Positions 45,547-58,491 of a stretch of 64,000 nucleotides of DNA are shown here, piece after piece. The notes under the pieces were generated by a model, which worked only from the letters and a program-made list of their open reading frames with translations, did no database searches and had not been told where the DNA came from. The position numbers and the translations under genes are program-made. This DNA is from Methylocapsa sp. D3K7 (lineage in GTDB: Bacteria; Pseudomonadota; Alphaproteobacteria; Rhizobiales; Beijerinckiaceae). The first letter of the stretch is position 1, and each line of letters begins with the position of its first letter. The DNA lies in assembly GCF_029855125.1 (NCBI RefSeq), contig NZ_CP123229.1, positions 3,082,501 through 3,146,500 on the forward strand, in the 5' to 3' direction.

Positions 45547-46814
45547 TCAGCTTCCATACGCGCCTTACGATCGACCGGCTCGGAAGGCGGGGTGAAGGAG
45601 TCGCGCAAGGCCCCGATGGGCTGATTTTTGTTCCTTATGCGCTGGCTGGCGAGACAGTCATCGCGGAAATCGATGGGTCCCGCGGCACCTTGATCGAGGT
45701 CCTGACCCCGAGCCCGGACCGGATCACGCCATTCTGCCGTTATTATTCGCGATGCGGCGGCTGCGCGGTGCAGGCGCTTCGCGTGGAGACCTACGCGCAA
45801 TGGAAGCGCGATCTCGTTGCCGAAGCCTTGCAGCGGGCGGGCCTTCACGCCGAAGTCGCCGTCCTGATCGATGCACATGGGGCAGGCCGAAGGCGCGCCA
45901 CGTTTCACGCGCGTTATCCGCAAGGTCGGGCAAAGACCGGCTTCACCCAGGCGCGCACCCATGACATCGTGGAAATCGCATCCTGCCCGGTGCTCGCCTC
46001 CTCTCTGGACGAGGCGTTGCCAGCTGCCCGCGCTCTGGCGCAAACATTGGCCGCCTCGGACAAGCCGCTCGACATTCTCGTCACCGCGACGGCATCCGGC
46101 CTCGATGTCGATCTCAAGGGCCACGGCCCGCTCGGCGAGGCCGCAACCCAGCGGCTCGTCAAGATTGCGCTCGCCCACAATCTCGCCCGGCTTTCAAATC
46201 ATGGGGAGGTAGTTGTCTCTAACCGCACGCCAATACTCACCATGGGAAAGGCGATCGTGGCGCCGCCGCCAGGGGCTTTCTTGCAGGCCACCGAAAGCGG
46301 CGAGGACATTCTCGCGGCGAAAGTTTGCGCGCATATCAACGGGGCAAAACTCGTCGCCGATCTTTTCTCCGGTATCGGGACTTTTGCCCTGCGGCTAGCA
46401 GAATTCGCAAAAGTCGATGCCTTCGACCTTGAAGAGTCAGCGCTCCAGGCTCTGGCAAAAGCTGCTTGCGTCAAAGGCTTGCATCAAGTGGCGGTGACGC
46501 CGCGCGATCTCTTTACCCGGCCACTCTGTCCGGCGGAACTGGAACGCTATGATGCGATCGTATTCGATCCGCCGCGCGCCGGTGCCGAGCAGCAGGCAAA
46601 GGCGCTCGCCGCCTCGCAAGTGCCGCTCATTGTCGCGGTGTCGTGCAACGCCGATAGTTTTGCACGCGATGCCGCGATCCTATGCGCGGGGGGCTACCAA
46701 ATCTCCAAGGTCGAGCCCATCGATCAGTTTCGCCACACGCCGCATGTCGAAATCGTCGCAGGCTTTCGGCGGCAAACGGAGAAGCGGCGGCGTATCCGGC
46801 CGCTTCTCGGCTAG
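45543..46814 (+). CDS. TrmA/RlmC/RlmD-type RNA uridine methyltransferase
   Basis: 423 residues, ATG overlapping the tlyA stop. An N-terminal TRAM domain (about 1-55) is followed by an iron-sulfur cysteine set in CRYYSRCGGCAVQ with a later cysteine in SCPVL. The methyltransferase core has DLFSGIGTFAL, FDPPRAGAEQQ and the catalytic VSCNADSFARD. It would methylate C5 of uridine in 23S rRNA. Which position it modifies cannot be read from the sequence. A likely bidirectional terminator follows. Confidence 0.9.
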   Translation: MISFHTRLTIDRLGRRGEGVAQGPDGLIFVPYALAGETVIAEIDGSRGTLIEVLTPSPDRITPFCRYYSRCGGCAVQALRVETYAQWKRDLVAEALQRAGLHAEVAVLIDAHGAGRRRATFHARYPQGRAKTGFTQARTHDIVEIASCPVLASSLDEALPAARALAQTLAASDKPLDILVTATASGLDVDLKGHGPLGEAATQRLVKIALAHNLARLSNHGEVVVSNRTPILTMGKAIVAPPPGAFLQATESGEDILAAKVCAHINGAKLVADLFSGIGTFALRLAEFAKVDAFDLEESALQALAKAACVKGLHQVAVTPRDLFTRPLCPAELERYDAIVFDPPRAGAEQQAKALAASQVPLIVAVSCNADSFARDAAILCAGGYQISKVEPIDQFRHTPHVEIVAGFRRQTEKRRRIRPLLG

Positions 46815-46836
46815 ATTTTCGAACCAGCGACCTATC

Positions 46837-46860
46837 GGGGCGGAACGAGACGCCCGCCCC
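46837..46860. terminator. GC-rich hairpin between convergent genes
   Basis: GGGGCGG and CCGCCCC form a 7-bp stem with a 10-base loop, followed by TTTC on the plus strand. It lies between the RNA methyltransferase and katG stop codons and could serve both. Confidence 0.4.
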
Positions 46861-46867
46861 TTTCAGA

Positions 46868-49220
<2,353 letters not shown>

Positions 49221-49674
49221 GGTGAGCTCGCAAATCATGCCTTGAGCAGAGCCGCAATATGCTTCCGGTCACGCTGCAATTCGCGCTGCAAATCATTCCG
49301 CAAGCAGGCTCGGAAACTTCTGATTCAACCGGATGACCAATGGCGATGTCACGGTCAGGCGTGGCCCGCGCGACATTTGGCGTGGCCCGACCAACGCCGC
49401 GGGCACCGGAATGTCGCCTTTCGCCTGCGTAGCGGCGAGCGACGCAGTAAGTTTGTTATCACTTCAACAACAGGCGAATGACCGCCGTGAACATCACGGC
49501 ATTTTTATACATCTGGCCGAAATGAGTTCCTCTATAGTAGAATGTAGCTGACGTCCGATCCGGGGACGCCGGCGACTTTTATGGTCTGAGTCGACCCTTG
49601 AACTGCTCTTGCCGTCACTTTGCTCTCGTTGACGAGACGCCGCTCCAGACCGAAGATTTCTTCTGGTAAAATAC
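49221..49674. other. gene-free stretch before the export cluster
   Basis: 454 bp. An 11-bp direct repeat GGCGTGGCCCG occurs at 49358-49368 and 49379-49389, with a 21-bp period. Several short frames cross the area, none with a convincing product or ribosome binding site. The right part presumably carries the promoter of the HlyD-family gene. Confidence 0.35.
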
Positions 49675-50790
49675 ATGGCGACCCTCAGAGAAGATTCAAC
49701 GACAGCACCCAGCGTCAGCCGTGATGCGAGCGGCGGCGAGGGTATGCTTACCGTCATCAACCAGCCTGCGCTGCCTGTCGTGACGGGAGGTCCGCCCCGA
49801 TTGAGGCAACGGCGGCGGTACATCCTTCTCCTCCTGGTTTTGTTTGTTGGGATAACGGGCGCGGGCGGCTGGTATTGGTGGCGCCAGCACAATAATCTTC
49901 TTCCTGCCGGCATTGTCTGGAGCAACGGCCGCATTGATGCCGAGGAAATCGACATTGACACGAAGTTCGCGGGACGTGTCCTCGAACTTCTTGTCGAAGA
50001 AGGCGATATGGTGAAAGCAGGGCAAGTCATCGCCCGCATGGACACGCGCGACCTTGAAGCTCAACTCAGGAAAGATGAAGCGCTGTCGCGCCAAAATGAA
50101 CATGCGATCTTGGAAGCGGAGGCGAATGTCGCGCAACTGCAAACGCAGTTAACCTTGGCCCAACAGCAACTCAACCGGACGAACTCTTTGTTGCAAAGAG
50201 GCTATGCCACGCGGGAGATCTATGATCAGCGCCAACAGACGTTGGAAGGTACCCGCCAAGCTCTGAGCGCGGCAAAAGCCCGCGTCATTGAAGCCACGCA
50301 ATTTTTCAATGCGGCGGAGCACAACATTGAGTTGGACAAGGTCAATATCGCCGACAATACGCTCGTGGCGCCCCGCGATGGGCGCGTTCAATACCGCATA
50401 TCGGAACCAGGCGAGGTCCTCCCGGCGGGAGGCAAGGTCTTCACGATGCTCGACATCGCCAACGTTTATATGGACATTTATCTGCCGACGCTCGAAGCAG
50501 GCCGCGTCAAGATCGGGAATGACGCCCGTATCGTGCTCGATGCCTACCCGGACCATCCCATAAGGTCCAAGGTCACATTCCTGGCCGCGCAGGCGCAGTT
50601 CACACCGAAGGCGGTGGAAACGAAAAGCGAGCGTGATAAGCTGATGTTCCGCGTGAAGGTGCGGATCGATCCCGACATCTTGAGAAAATACGCGGAGTCC
50701 GTGCGGACGGGACTTCCTGGGAACGCCTATATCCGGGTCGATCCCAATGTTGAATGGCCCGAGCGTCTGCGGGGCCAGTCCGGCCAATGA
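49675..50790 (+). CDS. HlyD-family membrane fusion protein
   Basis: 371 residues. One membrane helix near residues 48-66 (RYILLLLVLFVGITGAGGWYW), then the biotinyl-lipoyl-like strand region VSNGRIDAEE-type (WSNGRIDAEEIDID), a coiled-coil hairpin about residues 125-215 rich in Gln, Ala and Leu, and the NTLVAPRDGRVQYR strand. It bridges an inner-membrane exporter to an outer-membrane channel. Its stop overlaps the ATP-binding gene. It resembles YbhG/YhiI partners of RbbA-type exporters. Confidence 0.9.
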   Translation: MATLREDSTTAPSVSRDASGGEGMLTVINQPALPVVTGGPPRLRQRRRYILLLLVLFVGITGAGGWYWWRQHNNLLPAGIVWSNGRIDAEEIDIDTKFAGRVLELLVEEGDMVKAGQVIARMDTRDLEAQLRKDEALSRQNEHAILEAEANVAQLQTQLTLAQQQLNRTNSLLQRGYATREIYDQRQQTLEGTRQALSAAKARVIEATQFFNAAEHNIELDKVNIADNTLVAPRDGRVQYRISEPGEVLPAGGKVFTMLDIANVYMDIYLPTLEAGRVKIGNDARIVLDAYPDHPIRSKVTFLAAQAQFTPKAVETKSERDKLMFRVKVRIDPDILRKYAESVRTGLPGNAYIRVDPNVEWPERLRGQSGQ

Positions 50791-53567
50791 ATCCGGGCGA
50801 TCCTTGTGTCGCGCGCATGCGGGAGGTCAACCTCAGTTATGGAAGAAATTTCGCGCTCGACCGGGTCAATCTTTCCCTTCCAAGAGGCAAGAGGATTGCG
50901 CTGATCGGCCCGGATGGCGTTGGCAAATCCTCATTTTTAAGCCTCATCGCGGGCAGCCGTCGAATTCAGACTGGCAAGGTCACGGTTCTCGGCGGCGACA
51001 TGGAAGATACGCGCCACCGCGCCACGGTGTGCTCCAAAATCGCCTATATGCCACAAGGTCTCGGAAAGAACCTTTATCCAGACCTCAGCGTTGGAGAGAA
51101 CATCGCCTTTTTTGCCCGGCTGTTCGGGCAGGCGAAAGCGGAGCGCAAGCGCCGCATCGAGGAATTGACCGAGAGCACGGGCCTCAAACCGTTCATCGAC
51201 AGGCAAGCCCGGAAACTCTCCGGAGGTATGCGCCAGAAACTTGGGCTTTGTTGCGCTCTCGTCCATGATCCTGAGCTTCTTATTCTCGACGAACCGACGA
51301 CGGGTGTCGATCCTTTGTCGCGCCGGCAATTCTGGGAATTGACCGAAAGGATCAAGGAACGGCAAGCTGGCATGAGCCTCTTGGTCGCAACCGCCTATAT
51401 GGAAGAAGCCGAGCGCTTCGATTGGCTTGTCGCGATGGACGCCGGTAAAATCATCGCGACCGGCACGCCACAAGAGCTCAAGGCGAAAACCGGAGCTTCG
51501 AGTCTGGAGGACGCGTTCATCGCATTGCTTCCGGGCGAACGCCGTCGCGGCCGTGCGCGCCTCGTCATTCCAAGGCGTCCGCCTTCGGATGGCGTGCCCG
51601 TGATTGTAGCCCGCGATCTTACCCGCCGCTTCGGCGACTTCACGGCCGTCGACACTGTCAATTTCAGCATCGAACGCGGCGAAATCTTCGGGTTTCTCGG
51701 ATCGAACGGCTGTGGCAAGACAACGACGATGAAGCTGCTGACCGGTCTGCTGCCTGCAACCTCTGGCGTCGCGCTGCTGTTCGGCCAAGCCATCGAGGCG
51801 GGCGGCATGAGCGCGCGTGCGCGTGTCGGTTATATGTCTCAGTCCTTTTCACTCTACACCGAGCTTACGGTCCGCCAGAATTTGCAGCTGCATGCCCGCC
51901 TGTTCCACCTGCCGCGCGAGCAAGCCAAGATACGAATAGAGACGCTCGTCGAACAGTTCGGTCTTTCTGACTACCTGGATCAAGGCACTCTCGATCTGCC
52001 ACTTGGCATCCGGCAGCGCCTGTCGCTCGCGGTTGCGATCGTTCATGAGCCGGAAATGCTGATTCTCGATGAGCCGACTTCGGGTGTGGACCCGATGGCG
52101 CGCGACCGTTTCTGGGAGCTCTTGATCGACTTGTCGCGAAACCAGGGCGTGACCATCTTCATCTCCACCCATTTCATGAATGAGGCGGCGCGCTGCGACC
52201 GGATCGCGCTCATGGACGCGGGCCGCGTTCTCGCAATCGGTGCTCCTGGCGCACTGACCAAGGCGCGAAAGTGTGAAAATCTCGAAGACGCGTTCATTTC
52301 CTATCTCGAAGAAGCGATTGGTACGCGCCGCGCTGCGGGCGAGGCAACCGCCGATGTGGCGGCAACGAACCTTCCCCCGGCAGAAATCGCCCCGGAGCCG
52401 CCAGCAGAGCAAAATTCCTGGTTCAGCCCGCGCCGCATGTTCGCCTATACGATCCGCGAGACGCTCGAACTCTTGCGGGATCCGATCCGGTTGGGATTTG
52501 CGCTGATCGGCACGGCATTTTTGATGTTTGTCATGGGGGCAGGGATCTCGACGGATGTCGACAATCTCAGTTTCGCCGTTCTCGATCATGACCAGACGCC
52601 CGAAAGCCGCGCCTATCTGGAGCAGCTTCGGGGATCACGCTATTTCTCCGAAAAAGCCCAAATCAAAGACTATGGTGAACTCGAACAGCGTCTTCAGAGC
52701 GCGGATATAAGGGCGGCAATCGAAGTTCCTCCAGGGTTCGGGCGAAACATCAAGAAAGGTGTTCCGACATCAATCGGCGCATGGGTTGATGGCGCCATGC
52801 CATTTCGGGCAGAAACCATCCGGGGCTATTTGCAGGCGATGCACCAGCAATATCTCACGGAGTTTGCAATAAGGGAGGGCATTTTGGGGAGGCCAAGGAG
52901 CTTGTCTGGGAGCCAGGCGCAACCCGCCACAATCGAAATAAGGTGGGTCTACAATCAGGATTTTTACAGTGTTTATGCGATGGTGCCGGGCACGATGGCG
53001 TTCCTGCTCATTCTCATACCTGCCATTCTCATGGCGCTGGCGATCGTGCGTGAAAAGGAGCTCGGCTCGATCACCAACCTTTACGTTACGCCCGTGACCA
53101 GACTCGAATTTCTCATCGGCAAGCAGCTCCCTTATATCGCAATCGGAATGGCCAATTTCATGGTCTTGTTTCTGATAGCGGTGTTCGTTTTCGCCGTGCC
53201 GTTCAAGGGAAGTTTTCTAACACTCCTGCTTGGCGCTCTGTTCTATGTCACGGCAACGACCGCCTACGGAATGCTGATCTCGTCCTTCGCAAGCACCCAG
53301 ATCGCGGCGTTGTTTGGGACGGCTATTCTCAGCTTTCTGCCGGCGATGCTGTTTTCCGGCCTATTAACGCCGGTGTCCTCGCTAACAGGAATAGCAGCTT
53401 TGATGGGCCGGATATTTCCGATGACCTATTTTCTGCCGATCAGTGTCGGAGCTTTCACCAAAGGGCTCAGCTTCCAGGACCTCGGCGGAGATTTCTTCGC
53501 ACTCATGATCTTCATCATAGTTCTGACACTTCTGAGCCTTGGCTTCCTGCGCAACCAGGAAAGTTAG
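50787..53567 (+). CDS. RbbA/YhiH-type ABC exporter, two ATPase domains fused to permease
   Basis: 926 residues from ATG at 50787 (ATGA overlap with the previous stop). Two ABC domains: the first has GPDGVGKSS, LSGGMRQKLGL and LILDEPTTGVD; the second has GSNGCGKTT, LILDEPTSGVD, but a degenerate signature LPLGIRQRLSL. A C-terminal ABC-2 permease half with about six helices begins near residue 560. Such fused proteins with an HlyD and a separate permease form a tripartite-like exporter. Cargo is unknown; drugs, lipids or proteins are possible. Confidence 0.92.
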   Translation: MNPGDPCVARMREVNLSYGRNFALDRVNLSLPRGKRIALIGPDGVGKSSFLSLIAGSRRIQTGKVTVLGGDMEDTRHRATVCSKIAYMPQGLGKNLYPDLSVGENIAFFARLFGQAKAERKRRIEELTESTGLKPFIDRQARKLSGGMRQKLGLCCALVHDPELLILDEPTTGVDPLSRRQFWELTERIKERQAGMSLLVATAYMEEAERFDWLVAMDAGKIIATGTPQELKAKTGASSLEDAFIALLPGERRRGRARLVIPRRPPSDGVPVIVARDLTRRFGDFTAVDTVNFSIERGEIFGFLGSNGCGKTTTMKLLTGLLPATSGVALLFGQAIEAGGMSARARVGYMSQSFSLYTELTVRQNLQLHARLFHLPREQAKIRIETLVEQFGLSDYLDQGTLDLPLGIRQRLSLAVAIVHEPEMLILDEPTSGVDPMARDRFWELLIDLSRNQGVTIFISTHFMNEAARCDRIALMDAGRVLAIGAPGALTKARKCENLEDAFISYLEEAIGTRRAAGEATADVAATNLPPAEIAPEPPAEQNSWFSPRRMFAYTIRETLELLRDPIRLGFALIGTAFLMFVMGAGISTDVDNLSFAVLDHDQTPESRAYLEQLRGSRYFSEKAQIKDYGELEQRLQSADIRAAIEVPPGFGRNIKKGVPTSIGAWVDGAMPFRAETIRGYLQAMHQQYLTEFAIREGILGRPRSLSGSQAQPATIEIRWVYNQDFYSVYAMVPGTMAFLLILIPAILMALAIVREKELGSITNLYVTPVTRLEFLIGKQLPYIAIGMANFMVLFLIAVFVFAVPFKGSFLTLLLGALFYVTATTAYGMLISSFASTQIAALFGTAILSFLPAMLFSGLLTPVSSLTGIAALMGRIFPMTYFLPISVGAFTKGLSFQDLGGDFFALMIFIIVLTLLSLGFLRNQES

Positions 53568-53580
53568 AAGAGACCATGAG

Positions 53581-54708
53581 ATGCGCTCACTAGCCAACAT
53601 TTTCTGGCTCGGAACCAAGGAAATTCGTAGCTTCATTCATGACTACGTCCTGCTCGGCTTGGTCCTCTGGGCCTTCTCGGTCGCGGTCTATGCGCAAGCA
53701 CAAAGCAGCTCGCAAGAACTCCACAACGCCGCGATTGCAATCATCGACGAGGACAATTCCGCGCTTTCCCGTTACGTTATTGAGGGATTTTATCTGCCTC
53801 CCTATTTTAAGCCGCCAGAGCTCATCAATTTGCGCGACGTCAACCGTTTGATGGACAATGGACGTTACACCTTCATACTGAACATCCCGCTGCATTTCGA
53901 GCGAGATGTGCTGGCCAGGCGGCAACCGGCAATGCAAGTCAATGTCGATGCGACCGTGATGGTCCAGGCCGGAATCGGCGCCGGATATATCCAGCAAATT
54001 CTTACAACTCAGATCAGAAATTTCCTCTCCAGGTCCGAAAGAGCGCCGCCGTCACCAGTCAAACTCGACATCCGCATCGCCTTCAATCCCAATGTCACCA
54101 CGTCCTGGTTCACGAGCGTTATGGGTATCATCAACAATGTTACCTTTCTGGCGATCATTCTCTCGGGCGCGGCCGTTGTCCGTGAGCGGGAGCACGGAAC
54201 CATGGATCACCTGCTCGTCATGCCGGTGACACCCTTCGAAATTGCCATGTCGAAAGTCTGGGCGAACGGGCTCGTGATCACGCTCGCGGTTGGCCTTTCG
54301 CTCAGCCTGGTCGTACGTTTTCTCTTAGGGATTCCGATCGCAGGATCAATCGTTCTGTTTTTGTTTGGAGTGATGATCTATCTTTTTTTCGCGACAGCGA
54401 TCGGCATTTTTCTGGCAACCATCGCCCGCACGATGCCGCAACTTGGCCTACTCTATCTCCTCGTGGCGACTCCGATGAACGTTTTGTCAGGGAGCAATAC
54501 GCCGCTCGAAAGCATGCCTCGGGGACTTCAAATCGTTATGCAGGCGTCACCCTCGACCCATTTCGTGTCGTTCGCCCAGGCGATTCTCTACCGCGGCGCT
54601 GGTCTTGACGTGGTATGGCCAGAATTCTTGGCTGTCGCGCTGATGGGAGGCCTCTTCTTCGGCCTCGCATTGTTTCGATTCCGCCGGGTTTCGGCCCAGA
54701 CGGCATGA
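53581..54708 (+). CDS. ABC-2 type transporter permease
   Basis: 375 residues from ATG at 53581. An N-terminal helix (LLGLVLWAFSVAVYAQA), a large periplasmic loop up to about residue 170, then a bundle of five helices with VVREREHGTMDHLLVMPVTP, the classic ABC-2 membrane motif. It pairs with the upstream fused ATPase-permease as second permease. The three genes form one operon with 13-bp or smaller gaps. Confidence 0.93.
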   Translation: MRSLANIFWLGTKEIRSFIHDYVLLGLVLWAFSVAVYAQAQSSSQELHNAAIAIIDEDNSALSRYVIEGFYLPPYFKPPELINLRDVNRLMDNGRYTFILNIPLHFERDVLARRQPAMQVNVDATVMVQAGIGAGYIQQILTTQIRNFLSRSERAPPSPVKLDIRIAFNPNVTTSWFTSVMGIINNVTFLAIILSGAAVVREREHGTMDHLLVMPVTPFEIAMSKVWANGLVITLAVGLSLSLVVRFLLGIPIAGSIVLFLFGVMIYLFFATAIGIFLATIARTMPQLGLLYLLVATPMNVLSGSNTPLESMPRGLQIVMQASPSTHFVSFAQAILYRGAGLDVVWPEFLAVALMGGLFFGLALFRFRRVSAQTA

Positions 54709-54826
54709 ATGCTGCGGTCAGGCCAAGACTCCGTGGCAGAGCAGGGCGTTTGCCTTCGGGTTAATGCCGGCCATCCTGGCGAGTAACGCACGCGCATGGC
54801 ATGGCTTGGCTTGGACTATGAAAATC

Positions 54827-55054
54827 TTACGGCCGGAAGCCTTTATCCACCATACAGCTCGAATAAATGTGAACGATCGCTTTGGAGTTAGCGCTCGTAT
54901 TGACATCATTCCCACCGCTGACGGGCGCTTCTTTGTGAGCCTTCGCCATGCATTCTTCGAGAGCAGCCATGCGTGTCATCTTGGCAAACCCCGTTCCAAT
55001 CGAAACAATGGAAACAACACAGACAAAAGCTACGCTTTTGAGACAAGTGTTCAT
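54827..55054 (-). CDS. small exported protein (75 residues)
   Basis: ATG at 55054 with AAGGAGA 6 bases upstream, an excellent ribosome binding site. A signal peptide (MNTCLKSVAFVCVVSIVSIG, cleavage near GFA) leaves a mature peptide of about 50 residues with two cysteines (EECMAKAHKEAP and SSCMVDKGFRP) that could form a disulfide. No family is recognised. It is small, secreted and probably independently transcribed; the 249 bp to the rhomboid stop hold no other gene. Confidence 0.7.
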   Translation of the reverse strand: MNTCLKSVAFVCVVSIVSIGTGFAKMTRMAALEECMAKAHKEAPVSGGNDVNTSANSKAIVHIYSSCMVDKGFRP

Positions 55055-55303
55055 GATCGATCTCCTTTTAAGACCAAGAATGAATCAAGCAGCAAATCGA
55101 ATCCAACCGGGAATCTTTCCCCGAAAAATCTAAGCAGAAAGGATTTTTGTTTCAAGCATTGAGCACCGATGCCCAAATTGGAGCCAGTCATGCATTTCAA
55201 ACCGCTGGCTTAGCAGTAAACTGCGGCTTGGAGGACTCGCGGACATGCGCTTCGACGGGCTCGAAGCCACGAACTCCCAATCAACGCATATCTTCTGAAA
55301 GTT

Positions 55304-56146
55304 CTATGAACCATGACCGCCGCGCGCCGGGACGCGAAGGGGGGAGGGGGCTGGCGGGTCGAACCAGCGAAAGGCCAAGAGCCCAACCAGAAAACCGCCG
55401 ATATGGGCTTCCCAGGCAACTGTTGCGCCGGTGCCGCCAAGCGGCGTGGGGATCGTGCCAAACAAAAAATTGAGGAAAAACCAAAACCCGAGAAAGCTGA
55501 TCGCGCTCCGGTTGGAGAGAATCTCCCGCAGCGGAAGAGCGGGCTGCCGGTAGGCGTGGTCCTCATGCGCGCGCTCCGAGAAGCCGAGCGCTTCGCCAAG
55601 CGGCGCGCCGGGCTGGAAAACGAAGCGCACTGCCGCGGCCATGACACCGGAAACCGTGGCCGACGCGCCGACGACTGGTTGCAAATCCGCGATATGCGTC
55701 GCGTAGTGCATGGCCGCTCCGGCAATTGCCGCAACCGCGCAGAACAACAAAAAGCGGGGGGTGCCAAAGCGGCGGGCGACGGGCGACCCGAACGCCGCGA
55801 ACCACAGGCAGTTCATCCCCACATGCAGCCAGCTGCCGTGCAAGAACGCATAGGTGAGCGGCGTCCACCAAAGCGGTTTGCCATCGCCGAGGAAAAAGGT
55901 CGCGGCCCGGGCGCGAAATTCGGCGTCTTCGGGGATGGCATTGAAGGCCGCAGTCACTCTTCCGGGATCGAATGCAAAAGTGAAACGTCCCGGCACAAAG
56001 GCGAAGTGCTGAAGAATATTGAGATAGGTCTCCGCCGGCACCAGTTGGGAAAAGGCCTCGATCGCGGCAAGCAGCACCATGATCCCGAGGACCGCCGCGG
56101 GCAGATTGAACATGCGTTCTCTTTGGGGGTGATTTCCTGGGCTCAT
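55304..56146 (-). CDS. rhomboid-family intramembrane serine protease
   Basis: 280 residues with about six membrane helices. The rhomboid landmarks are HGSWLHVGMNCLWFAAFG (helix 2 His/Asn), the catalytic serine in VVGASATVSGV and the histidine in WEAHIGGFLVG. It would cut membrane-anchored substrates inside the membrane. The ATG follows the prfB stop by 7 bp, so the two are likely cotranscribed. Confidence 0.9.
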   Translation of the reverse strand: MSPGNHPQRERMFNLPAAVLGIMVLLAAIEAFSQLVPAETYLNILQHFAFVPGRFTFAFDPGRVTAAFNAIPEDAEFRARAATFFLGDGKPLWWTPLTYAFLHGSWLHVGMNCLWFAAFGSPVARRFGTPRFLLFCAVAAIAGAAMHYATHIADLQPVVGASATVSGVMAAAVRFVFQPGAPLGEALGFSERAHEDHAYRQPALPLREILSNRSAISFLGFWFFLNFLFGTIPTPLGGTGATVAWEAHIGGFLVGLLAFRWFDPPAPSPLRVPARGGHGS

Positions 56147-56153
56147 ATTCTCG

Positions 56154-57285
56154 TCACTCTACATCCTCAACCGCCACCGGGACACCGCCAGAGACTTTTT
56201 GTGCAAGCGCCGCCTCCATGAAATCATCGAGTTCGCCGTCGAGCACGTCAACCGGCGACCCGGACGTCACGCCGGAACGCAGATCCTTCACGAGTTGATA
56301 GGGCTGCAACACATAGGACCGGATCTGATGCCCCCAGCCGATCTCGGTCTTGCTGGCTTCCGTCGCATTGGCCGCCGCCTCCCGCTTTTCCATCTCCTGC
56401 TCGTAGAGCCGCGCGCGCAGCATGTTCCAGGCGGTTGCCCGGTTCTTGTGCTGCGAGCGTTCCCCTTGGCAAGCAACGACGATCCCCGAGGGGATATGGG
56501 TGATACGGACAGCCGAATCCGTCGTATTGATGTGCTGGCCACCCGCGCCCGATGAACGATAGGTATCGATGCGGCAGTCCGATTCCTTGACATCGATGTT
56601 GATCCGGTCATCAATGACCGGATAGACCCATACCGAGGCGAAACTTGTGTGGCGCCGCGCATTCGAATCGAATGGCGAGATGCGCACCAGGCGATGCACG
56701 CCGGACTCGGTTTTGGCCCAGCCATACGCATTATGGCCCTTGACGAGGAGGGTGCCGGATTTGAGGCCCGCTTCGTCGCCTGCTGTCTCCTCGATGACCT
56801 CGACCTTATATTTATGGCGCTCGGCCCAGCGTGCATACATGCGGAACAGCATGCGGGCCCAGTCGCAGCTTTCAGTGCCGCCAGCGCCGGAATGAACCTC
56901 GATATAGGTGTCGTTGCCATCCGCCTCGCCGGACAACAGCGCCTCGATCTGGCGCCGCCCAGCCTCCACTTTCAGGGCTTTGAGCAGGTCGAGCCCTTCC
57001 TTTTCGGACGCGGCGTCCTGCTCCGCTTCGGCGAGTTCGATGAGCGTGATCGCGTCCAAGAGTTCGTTGTCGAAACGGCTGAGCGAGCCGAGCCTGTCCT
57101 CAAGCTCGGTCCGCTCGCGCATGATTTTTTGCGCTGCTTCGGTATTGTTCCAAAGAGCCGGGTCTTCGGCCTTGGCGTTCAGTTCGGCGAGACGGCGGGC
57201 GGCAGTTTCGACGTCAAAGATGCCTCCTCAGCAATCCCATGGATTGCTTGATGGATTGGACAAGCGCTTCGGCTTCGGCGCGCAT
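56154..57285 (-). CDS. prfB: peptide chain release factor 2, programmed +1 frameshift
   Basis: Reading starts at ATG 57285; codons 1-23 end in CTT at 57219-57217, followed by an in-frame TGA at 57216-57214. Translation must skip the T at 57216 and continue with GAC at 57215, giving 376 residues. AGGAGG (57228-57223) three bases before CTT is the stimulating Shine-Dalgarno sequence, as in E. coli. The frame after the shift contains GAGGQHINTTDSAV, the GGQ peptidyl-hydrolysis motif. RF2 terminates at UAA and UGA and controls its own level through this shift. Confidence 0.96.
57214..57228 (-). promoter_or_regulatory. prfB programmed frameshift site
   Basis: On the minus strand AGGAGG-CAT-CTT-TGA-C. 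The spacing of three bases between the Shine-Dalgarno-like element and the slippery CTT TGA is the same as in the E. coli RF2 site. Confidence 0.95.
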
Positions 57286-57430
57286 GATGAATACTCGTCT
57301 TGGAGGAAAATTGGACTAAGCTCGTTCGGTCAACCGGAAAATGGAGAGCCCAGCCGCGCCGCGCAAGATAGTAACAACGAGCGGGGATGTAAACGGCATC
57401 AGGACGAACGGACGATAGGAGGCGAATTTG

Positions 57431-58321
<891 letters not shown>

Positions 58322-58491
58322 ATCATGGCTTGTTTGTTATTGCGAAAGCTTTTCAAAAATGTCTCAGATTTTTGACGATCCTGCGCTAAGTTGACGGCAA
58401 GCGCGGATTTGTCACTATGGTTTGGCACGCGCCGCATCAGGCAGCGAGCTGCCATGTTCGAAACCGGACCTTTGACGGAAATAGCTCACAC

